Positions 1 through 5,748 of a stretch of 5,748 nucleotides of DNA are shown here, in pieces. Origin of the DNA: Bacteroidales bacterium UBA1757. Lineage in GTDB: Bacteria > Bacteroidota > Bacteroidia > Bacteroidales > UBA1402. The stretch covers positions 1,199 to 6,946 of the forward strand of contig DCHH01000028.1 of the NCBI GenBank assembly GCA_002315625.1, in the 5' to 3' direction. Positions within the stretch are counted from its first letter, which is position 1, and each line of letters opens with the position of its first letter. Under the pieces are notes generated by a model. That model was not told the DNA's origin, ran no database searches, and saw only the letters and a list, made by a program, of their open reading frames with translations. The translations under genes were made by a program, and so were the position numbers.

Positions 1-154
1 CATTTCATGAATACCATCAGGACCGCCACCCCCGTCCACAGACCCCACAGCCAACACCTCGCCAAAACCAACCTTCGCGAAATGACCCAAACCGCCCGTT
101 CCGTCATTTCATGATTACCACTATATCCGCCACCTCCGTCGACAACACCCACAA
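1..154. repeat. imperfect direct repeat in the downstream intergenic region
   Basis: Positions 1-50 and 105-154 align without gaps at 38 of 50 bases by hand count. Both copies begin with CATTTCATGA and share CCGCCACC and CCGTC blocks at the same spacing. The offset is 104 nt, not a multiple of three, which argues against a repeated protein domain. The similarity fades after the second copy reaches about 154, and the first copy starts at the window edge, so the array may continue outside. No convincing gene is seen in 1-170. The arrangement suggests part of a dispersed or tandem intergenic repeat. Confidence 0.45.
79..110. repeat. inverted repeat, possible structured RNA or DNA hairpin
   Basis: Positions 79-86 (GAAATGAC) and 103-110 (GTCATTTC) are perfect inverted repeats separated by 16 nt. 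Within the gap, 90-92 (AAC) and 98-100 (GTT) can pair again, giving an extended hairpin with a small internal loop. It lies beyond the operon terminator, so it is not an obvious part of that transcript. It resembles REP-like palindromic elements in design, but that identity is not established. Confidence 0.4.
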
Positions 155-170
155 AGCTCAGGAAACCGAT

Positions 171-203
171 AAAAAAAGGACGGTTGAAGATTTCAACCGT
201 CCT
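171..203 (-). terminator. Rho-independent terminator of the SusCD operon
   Basis: A perfect 12-bp stem pairs 177-188 with 192-203 (AGGACGGTTGAA/TTCAACCGTCCT) around a 3-nt loop. In the minus-strand transcript it is followed directly by a run of seven Us (177-171), the first overlapping the stem. This is a textbook intrinsic terminator for the three-gene unit. On the plus strand a six-T run follows at 209-214, five bases past the stem, so weak bidirectional function is possible. Confidence 0.9.
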
Positions 204-226
204 CCTAATTTTTTGATTACTACAGG

Positions 227-264
227 TCACCCACGGGGGGGGGTGAGAAAACCACTAGGTTTTC
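227..264 (-). other. two abutting hairpins in the 3' UTR, with a C9 tract
   Basis: Two inverted repeats sit end to end without a spare base. Positions 247-253 pair with 258-264 (GAAAACC/GGTTTTC, 7 bp, 4-nt loop). Positions 227-232 pair with 241-246 (TCACCC/GGGTGA, 6 bp, 8-nt loop). In the minus-strand transcript they follow the stop of the small lipoprotein gene and precede the terminator, so they would form a structured 3' end, perhaps coaxially stacked. The second hairpin contains nine consecutive Cs in the transcript (235-243), a possible slippage site. The pairing is seen directly; any role in RNA stability or regulation is inference. Confidence 0.5.
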
Positions 265-269
265 AGACA

Positions 270-575
270 TCATTGCCGCACCCAGACTCCCTCAAAGAAT
301 GGAGCCTCCCCTTCGAGGGTTCTGTCATCGATGATGCGCAGACGTGCAGTAATAAGTGGAGTGACCTGAATGCTGAGCACTCCCTGCTGCTCCCGACGGC
401 ACGGGCACTCCAAAACGATATTGCCCGGGCCGTAGAAGCGGCATAGAGTATCTCCCTGAACTTCCAGAAAGTCAATCTCAGGATTGCCACCATCCATCTG
501 ATAGCGGACAACACCCTGCTTTTGACACCCTGCAAGCAGGAAAAGAAACAATATTGTACTCAGCAGGTGTTTCAT
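270..575 (-). CDS. small lipoprotein of unknown function, third gene of the SusCD operon
   Basis: I do not recognise a family. The 101-residue product begins MKHLLSTILFLFLLAGC, a compact lipoprotein signal with lipobox LAGC and lipidated Cys17. This supports both the start and the reality of the gene. The mature part of about 84 residues alternates short hydrophobic strands and turns (for example IDFLEVQGDTLCRFYGPGN and GVLSIQVTPLITARLRI), suggesting a small all-beta domain. Cys45, Cys57 and Cys59 could form a disulfide. The ATG lies 3 nt after the SusD stop (TAA-TCT-ATG) with no Shine-Dalgarno motif, so translational coupling to susD is likely. A strong terminator lies about 70 nt beyond its TGA. 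The position recalls accessory binding lipoproteins such as SusE/SusF, but the protein is far smaller and shows no resemblance to them. A role in binding or in the SusCD complex is inference only. An overlapping 90-codon frame at 263-535 lacks any signal and is rejected. Confidence 0.82.
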   Translation of the reverse strand: MKHLLSTILFLFLLAGCQKQGVVRYQMDGGNPEIDFLEVQGDTLCRFYGPGNIVLECPCRREQQGVLSIQVTPLITARLRIIDDRTLEGEAPFFEGVWVRQ

Positions 576-578
576 AGA

Positions 579-2726
579 TTACCAGCCCTGGTTCTGCCAA
601 GCTTTCTTCTGGTCGTCGCTCAGATTCGTACCGTCTTCGTTCTGAAGAGCATCGATGAAGGTCTGGGGAATCGGACGATAGCAGTGGCGATCCTGAACAT
701 TGGCGGCAGCTTCATTGTTGAAAGCTTTGGCGCGGGCAACCAACAGTTTGGTACGGGCCAGTTCTTCCCAACGGTTCCATTCGCCAAGGAGTTCGCGGGT
801 GCGCTCATTCATGATGAGGTTGAGCAGGCAGTCGAGGTTTTCACCAGCGGTAACACCCAGCTTATTCATAACCCACATATCCTCAGCAGGCAGATTAGAC
901 AGAGAAGCAATCTGCAAGCTGCTGGCATCAGTAGTCTGAGCAATACCAGTTGAGAGGTAATAGGTGTTCTTGGGAATGTATGACCAGTTGAAAGCAGTCA
1001 TGTTGTCAACCTTCTTTCCAGCAGCATCCTTGCACTTGCCAAGAGAAGCAGTAGCCGTTGTGTTATCGGCATCACCGCCGGCTGACTTGGCGAAGGCCAT
1101 GGAACCGTCGTGGTAGGCCTCACGATTTTCACCCGACTTGAAGGTGGCGCGGGCACGAAGGTCGTTGATGGTCTGGAGGGCACCTGAGAAATCACCCTTA
1201 CGTCCCTGGCACTCAGCCTTGACGAGGTAAGTCTCACCAGTTCTGGCCATAGTCACGTTACGATGGGCATCACCCTTTTCAGCAGTACGTGAACCGTCAT
1301 CGGTCTTGTTGATACCGCAGAAGAAGTTACACTGAGCAGGATTACCGCTTACACCATTCTGGTTCATTTCATACTGACCGTTTGCATAGACGCTCTCGAC
1401 ATTGGGAACCCACTTGCCGGTCTCGGGATTGACGAATGTGTGGCTGACAGCTCCACGTCCAAGGGTACCGAACTGGGTGTCACCATTGGTTCCGGTAATG
1501 AAGCGTGCATCGTCCTTCTTGTTGAGGATGAACATGATACCAGCGTCACCAAGAGCGGGTTCAGCACCGGCCGGGCAACCCTTACCCTGCATGAATTCAT
1601 TGGTCTGGTAGTTGTTGTATCCATAGATGGTCTTGAAGGTCTTCCACATACGGGAGTCGTTCACATTATCGAATACGGCGTACGCATATTCGTTTGGACG
1701 GCAGCGCTGGAAGTCCATACCGCCGATGTACTGACCACGCTGTACAAATCCGCCCGAGAAGTTGGAGAACTGCGGGTTGAAGTAGTTGTAGGTACGGTTG
1801 CCATAACGGCCGGAATTGCTGTCGCTGTGGGGGCAAGCCATCAGAATTTCAGCATTGGCTTCCTGGGCGCAGTCGGTACCGGTCCATGTGCAGTACAGGT
1901 CGGCATAGTCGCTGGTCAACGGATGGGCGGCAATCACCTCGTCGCAAAGAGAGATGGCGCGGTCCAGGTCGGCAGCCTTGGGATAACCGGAATTGAAAGC
2001 GCTGCAGCGCTCGCTCTGGCGGTACAGAAGGGCCTTGGCCAGGAAATGGGCGGCAGTATATTTGTCCCAACCTTCACCGGCACTGCGAGTGGTCTTGGTG
2101 GGGAGAAGTTTATAAGCCTGTTCGAAGTCGGCAATAACCTGGTTAATCATCTCCTCTTCAGTTGCACGAGTGAAAGAACGGACAACACCGGTAGCAGTCT
2201 TTGTTTGCAGAACGGCAGCACCATACTGGGCAAACAGGCGATAGAAATTATAGCCGCGGAGGAAATAGGCCTCACCCAGGCAACGGTTGCGGATAGCCTC
2301 ATCCGTTACCATTTCAGCCGACTCGATGATGGTGTTGGCCGAGTTGATACCATAATAGAGCTGATCCCAGAGTCCGCTGACGGGCGGGCAGTTGTTGTTG
2401 GCAGCACCGTTAGCCGTGGTGCAGTCGGTAGCCTGAAGACGGCTGTCGTATGTGTTCCAGCACTCAGCTGTCAAGTCGGCTGCAGAAGTGAATTCATCAC
2501 ATCCATAGATAGTGATTCCGTATGCCCATTCGTATCCGAAGTGCCAGCGGATATTTGCATACAGAGCGTCAGCCAGGTCCTGAATACCTTCTGCGGTCTT
2601 GAACCATTCAGTGGTCTGGGCCGAACGCTGATTTTCCTCAAGGAATGAATCGCTGCAGGAACTGAAAGTCATGATTCCTGCCAGAGGCAGCACGGCTGCC
2701 ATAATCAGACGATTTATTTTTTTCAT
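579..2726 (-). CDS. SusD/RagB-family nutrient-binding surface lipoprotein
   Basis: This is the ligand-capturing lid of the SusCD complex, expected on the outer leaflet of the outer membrane. The ATG is followed by a lipoprotein signal peptide (MKKINR, a hydrophobic core, then FSSC), giving a lipidated Cys at residue 24. The acidic stretch after it (SDSFLEE) fits Bacteroidota surface export. The N-terminal SusD-like region spans about 25-240 and includes the TPR-type helix GEAYFLRGYNFYRLFAQYG (151-169). The C-terminal RagB/SusD region carries GETYLVKAECQGRKGDFSGA (497-516), the NERTRELLGEWNRWEEL helix (640-656), the YRPIPQ motif (683-688) and the typical ending QNQGW. At 715 residues it is longer than most family members, usually about 500-600. 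The extra length appears to lie in Gly/Asn-rich middle stretches at about 280-490 and 525-600. It holds 19 cysteines including the lipid anchor, which is many for a SusD. The frame is intact. Substrate is unknown. Confidence 0.96.
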   Translation of the reverse strand: MKKINRLIMAAVLPLAGIMTFSSCSDSFLEENQRSAQTTEWFKTAEGIQDLADALYANIRWHFGYEWAYGITIYGCDEFTSAADLTAECWNTYDSRLQATDCTTANGAANNNCPPVSGLWDQLYYGINSANTIIESAEMVTDEAIRNRCLGEAYFLRGYNFYRLFAQYGAAVLQTKTATGVVRSFTRATEEEMINQVIADFEQAYKLLPTKTTRSAGEGWDKYTAAHFLAKALLYRQSERCSAFNSGYPKAADLDRAISLCDEVIAAHPLTSDYADLYCTWTGTDCAQEANAEILMACPHSDSNSGRYGNRTYNYFNPQFSNFSGGFVQRGQYIGGMDFQRCRPNEYAYAVFDNVNDSRMWKTFKTIYGYNNYQTNEFMQGKGCPAGAEPALGDAGIMFILNKKDDARFITGTNGDTQFGTLGRGAVSHTFVNPETGKWVPNVESVYANGQYEMNQNGVSGNPAQCNFFCGINKTDDGSRTAEKGDAHRNVTMARTGETYLVKAECQGRKGDFSGALQTINDLRARATFKSGENREAYHDGSMAFAKSAGGDADNTTATASLGKCKDAAGKKVDNMTAFNWSYIPKNTYYLSTGIAQTTDASSLQIASLSNLPAEDMWVMNKLGVTAGENLDCLLNLIMNERTRELLGEWNRWEELARTKLLVARAKAFNNEAAANVQDRHCYRPIPQTFIDALQNEDGTNLSDDQKKAWQNQGW

Positions 2727-2763
2727 AGTGTCTTAATGTTTGATATTTGACAGAAACGGGACA
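2727..2763 (-). promoter_or_regulatory. SusC-SusD intergenic gap with AT-rich translation initiation region
   Basis: The 37 nt between the SusC stop (TAA, 2764-2766) and the SusD ATG (2724-2726) contain no purine-rich Shine-Dalgarno motif, no terminator hairpin and no convincing promoter. The 25 nt before the ATG are A/T-rich, which is the usual Bacteroidota initiation context. The short gap and the absence of a terminator support co-transcription of the two genes. The role is inferred from position and composition only. Confidence 0.5.
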
Positions 2764-5748
2764 TTAGAAACCGACCTGAAGGCCGATGGTCCAGCCACGA
2801 TTGTAGTAACTGGTTCCCAGATCGAGGTCACGGATGGAAACAGAAGAGTAGATGTCACCGAGGTTCTTGCCCTGGACATATATCTTCAGAGACTGCATAT
2901 TGATGCTCTTGCAAATATTCTGCGGCAGGTTGTAGCCAAGGCTGACATTGCGCAGTTTCACGAAAGCGGCGTTCTTATAACCCAGCAGGCTTGAGTATGC
3001 ATCACCACCAGCAGTGCTGTAGATAGGCTTCTGGTACTCAGAGTTGGTGTGTGAAGGAGTCCAGTAATCGACTTCGTTCTGGGCATACATACCGTACATG
3101 CCCTCACCGCCTGTGTTGACCATATAACCGGCACGGCCGTAGAGTTCGATACCGAGTTCAAAGCCTTTGTAACGGAACAGGTTGTTCCAACCGAAGGTGA
3201 AGGTCGGGTTCTTCTGGCCAATGATAACCTTATCGTTGGCATCGATGACATAGTCGCCGTTCTGATCAACGGGACGAACCATACCAGCCTCGAACTTGGC
3301 ACCCTTTTCGTTGAATTTGGCCATCTCAGCGGCATCTTCAGCCTGCCACAGACCGGCACACTCGTATGTATAATAGACACCGACGGGCTGACCGATGAAC
3401 CAGGTGTTGGCCACATCGTCTTGCTTGCCGTTGGAGAGCTCTTCAATCTTCTCCTTCTGGAAAGCGAAGTTCAGGTTGAAAATCCACTCGAAGTTCTTGC
3501 GCTGTACGGGAACGGCGTTGATGCCGAATTCGATACCCTTGTTAGAGGTCTTACCGACGTTGGCAACGGTAGAGTTGTAACCGGTCAGGGTAGGAATAGT
3601 CATGCTGAGCAACAAGTCATTGGTCCTTGAGGTATAGCCATCGATGCTACCACCCAAACGGCCGTTGAAGAAGCTGAAATCAATACCGACGTTGTACTGC
3701 GTGGTCTTTTCCCAGCCGAGTTCCTTGTTGGCCATCGAAATCATCTTGCTGGTGTAATAAGGTTCGTTGGTGGCGTATGCCTGCTCGTTGCCTGAGTTGA
3801 ACGGGATGTAGAATCCCTGGATGGCACCCAGGGTCGAATAGGGAGATACGGCGGAGTTACCGGTCGTACCGACACCGAAACGGAGCTTCAACTGGTTAAC
3901 CCAGTCGGCATCTTCCATAAAGCCTTCCTGGTCGATACGCCAACCGAGAGCTGCACTGGGGAAGAAATCCCACTTATGTCCTTCGGCAAGCACTGAGCTA
4001 CCGTCCCAACGGGCGGAAACAGTCAGCAGGTAACGGTCCATCAGAGAGTAGTTGATACGAGCCATGTATGAGGCCATGGACCATTCGGTCAGACCAGTGC
4101 TCATGCCGGCGCCGTATGTGGCAGCATCGGTAATATCAACAGACCCCATGTTGTACCACAGGTAGTTAGCATCGGGAATTGCGTTGGCGCTTTCGCTCAT
4201 GCTCTCCTTATTATATTTAGAGGCGCTCTGCAGCAAGGTGACACCGATTTTATTTACACCGAATACCTTCTCATAATTCAGCATATTGTCAAGGGTCCAG
4301 CTGAAATAGCGATCCATGGAGGACTTGGCGTAGTTCTTGCTACCCATCTTGACGGCTGAATTCTGGTCGATGAAGATACCGTTGCGGTAGAAACGGAGGT
4401 CGGGACCGAAGTTGGTCTTAAAGGTCAGGCCCTCGAGGGGTTTCCACATCTTACCGAAGTCGAGCTGGCCATAGAGGCTACCGAGAACTCGGAAATTCTC
4501 GCGGTCATCGGTCGATTTTGTCCATTCGTCAACAACGGTGTAGGCATTAACGACAGAACCGCCGGGCTGGCTAATGATGTTGCCATTGCTGTCGTAAGGA
4601 ACCGTGTAGCGGGGAAGAGCCTTGGCGGCAGCATAGATTTCAGTCGGACCCGAGCTGGTCGATTGACCGGTACGGCTGTAACCATATTTCTGCAGGCTGT
4701 AGCTGGCATTGATACCCATACCCATCTTGAACCAGGGCTTACCCTGTACATCAACGTTTGAGGAAATGGTGAAACGCTCGAATGACTGTCCCTTCTGAGT
4801 ACCCTGATTGTTAAGGTAACCAAAAGAAACCTTACCCTGAACCTTATCGGTTCCACCCATAGCGGTGAGGGTATGTTCGTGGGTCAGACCCTGCTGGGTA
4901 ACCATGGCAGCCCAGTCGGTGTTGGAAACAAGGCTTCCGTCCCAAGTACCGTTGGCCCATCCTTTCATGACATTGGCCAGGGCATCGGGGTCGCCTGAAA
5001 AGAAGTTCTGGTCCTGCTCCTTGGTGGGCTGGTCACCCGGGGTGTAGGTCGAGGGTGATGAGTTGTAGTAAGCCCAACGGCGGAAGGTGATGTAGTCGCT
5101 TGCAGACATAGCGGGCTGCTTGTCAACCAGGTTCTCGAAAGTGACAGAACCGGCGTAGTTGAGCGACAGCTTGCCTTCGTGTCCGCGCTTTGTTGTAACG
5201 ATGATGACACCATTAGCACCACGTGAACCGTAAATAGCTGTCGAGGAAGCATCCTTCAAAACGTCAACGCTCTCAATGTCGAGGGGGTTGATGCTCTCGA
5301 TACCACCTGAGCTGAGGGGCACTCCATCAACGACATACAGAGGGTCGTTGCTGGCAGTGATTGAACGGGTACCACGGATGGTGACCGAACCCACGGTGCC
5401 AGGACGTGCACTGGAGGTGATATCCACACCTGCGACCTTGCCCTGCAGAGCTTCGAAAGCGTTATTGACCGGACGGGTGGTCAGCTGTTCGGAGGTGACG
5501 CGTGCCAGAGCACCCGTTACGTCCGTCTTTTTCTGCTGGCCGTAACCGACCATGACCACTTCGTCAAGAAGTTCGGTGTTCTCTTCCAACACCACGCTAA
5601 TGACTTGTCCCTTGACAATGGCAACCGTCTTGGTCAGCATACCCACGTAACTGACTTCCAACTGCTTTGCCGTAGCTGGAACACTAAAATTGAAGTTACC
5701 GTCGATATCGGTGGCAGTTCCAACATTGTTGTTTCCGACCACCTTCAC
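2764..5748 (-). CDS. SusC/RagA-family TonB-dependent outer-membrane transporter, N-terminus missing
   Basis: This is the barrel component of a SusCD nutrient-uptake complex, expected in the outer membrane and driven by TonB-ExbBD. The frame is open to the window edge, so the 994 visible residues lack the signal peptide and the start of the first domain. Its first codon here is GTG in mid-gene, not a start. Visible residues 1-55 resemble the end of a carboxypeptidase-regulatory-like domain (TDIDGNF at 13-19). A TonB-box-like segment follows (DEVVMVGYGQQKK, 62-74), then a plug domain from about 75 to 190 with YVVDGVPL and the SusC/RagA signature DVLKDASSTAIYGSRGANG (162-180). The remainder is a long beta-barrel rich in aromatic residues. 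It carries the Asp-rich DQNGDYVIDANDK segment (828-840), common in this family, and ends in a terminal Phe, as expected for Bam-dependent barrel proteins. Size and ending match an intact family member. The transported substrate cannot be inferred, because no enzyme gene is visible nearby. Confidence 0.96.
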   Translation of the reverse strand: MKVVGNNNVGTATDIDGNFNFSVPATAKQLEVSYVGMLTKTVAIVKGQVISVVLEENTELLDEVVMVGYGQQKKTDVTGALARVTSEQLTTRPVNNAFEALQGKVAGVDITSSARPGTVGSVTIRGTRSITASNDPLYVVDGVPLSSGGIESINPLDIESVDVLKDASSTAIYGSRGANGVIIVTTKRGHEGKLSLNYAGSVTFENLVDKQPAMSASDYITFRRWAYYNSSPSTYTPGDQPTKEQDQNFFSGDPDALANVMKGWANGTWDGSLVSNTDWAAMVTQQGLTHEHTLTAMGGTDKVQGKVSFGYLNNQGTQKGQSFERFTISSNVDVQGKPWFKMGMGINASYSLQKYGYSRTGQSTSSGPTEIYAAAKALPRYTVPYDSNGNIISQPGGSVVNAYTVVDEWTKSTDDRENFRVLGSLYGQLDFGKMWKPLEGLTFKTNFGPDLRFYRNGIFIDQNSAVKMGSKNYAKSSMDRYFSWTLDNMLNYEKVFGVNKIGVTLLQSASKYNKESMSESANAIPDANYLWYNMGSVDITDAATYGAGMSTGLTEWSMASYMARINYSLMDRYLLTVSARWDGSSVLAEGHKWDFFPSAALGWRIDQEGFMEDADWVNQLKLRFGVGTTGNSAVSPYSTLGAIQGFYIPFNSGNEQAYATNEPYYTSKMISMANKELGWEKTTQYNVGIDFSFFNGRLGGSIDGYTSRTNDLLLSMTIPTLTGYNSTVANVGKTSNKGIEFGINAVPVQRKNFEWIFNLNFAFQKEKIEELSNGKQDDVANTWFIGQPVGVYYTYECAGLWQAEDAAEMAKFNEKGAKFEAGMVRPVDQNGDYVIDANDKVIIGQKNPTFTFGWNNLFRYKGFELGIELYGRAGYMVNTGGEGMYGMYAQNEVDYWTPSHTNSEYQKPIYSTAGGDAYSSLLGYKNAAFVKLRNVSLGYNLPQNICKSINMQSLKIYVQGKNLGDIYSSVSIRDLDLGTSYYNRGWTIGLQVGF

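Noticed and set aside
111..446. 111-codon plus-strand frame running through the terminator and into the lipoprotein gene
   Set aside because: It reads through the terminator stem, both hairpins and the G9 run, and lies antisense to a lipoprotein gene with a clear signal peptide. No domain is visible.
263..535. 90-codon minus-strand frame overlapping the small lipoprotein gene
   Set aside because: The alternative frame at 270-575 has a lipobox, starts 3 nt after the SusD stop and explains the region better. This frame has an unlikely Arg/Ser-rich composition.
522..953. 143-codon plus-strand frame across the SusD 3' end and the start of the small lipoprotein gene
   Set aside because: It is antisense to well-supported coding sequence, has no recognisable domain, and is in the same mirrored register as SusD.
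1440..2648. 402-codon plus-strand frame antisense to the SusD gene
   Set aside because: It shares codon register with the SusD gene on the opposite strand, so it stays open simply because SusD avoids TTA, CTA and TCA codons. It has no signal, domain or sensible composition, whereas SusD is unmistakable.
2764..5748. Treating the GTG at the window edge as the true start of the SusC gene
   Set aside because: The first visible residues fall inside the carboxypeptidase-regulatory-like domain and no signal peptide precedes them, so the gene must begin outside the window.

Overview
The window looks like chromosomal DNA from a member of the Bacteroidota, most likely order Bacteroidales and possibly Prevotellaceae. 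This rests on an adjacent SusC-type TonB-dependent transporter and SusD-type lipoprotein, on ribosome-binding regions that are AT-rich with no clear Shine-Dalgarno motif, and on lipoprotein signals typical of the phylum. The genus is an inference.

All convincing genes lie on the minus strand, so the operon reads from position 5748 down towards 1. First comes a SusC/RagA-family outer-membrane transporter (2764-5748), whose N-terminus lies outside the window. After a 37-nt gap comes a complete SusD/RagB-family surface lipoprotein (579-2726). Only 3 nt after its stop codon is a small 101-residue lipoprotein of no family I recognise (270-575). A strong intrinsic terminator at 171-203 closes the unit. 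SusC should form the TonB-powered barrel, and SusD the hinged lid that captures the ligand over it. The small lipoprotein sits where accessory binding proteins such as SusE/SusF often sit, but shows no resemblance to them. No glycoside hydrolase, peptidase or regulator is visible, so the substrate cannot be named.

Positions 1-269 hold no convincing gene but are unusually structured. Reading in the direction of transcription there are two hairpins that abut exactly (264-247 and 246-227), a nine-C run, the terminator, and then a segment with a spaced inverted repeat (79-110) and an imperfect direct repeat with a 104-nt offset (1-50 and 105-154). A 17-codon reading frame overlaps the stop codon of the small lipoprotein gene and runs through the C9 tract. 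This tail looks like a mobile or dispersed repeat element, or a structured 3' UTR module, and is the part most worth a second look. The rest is a standard SusCD locus.
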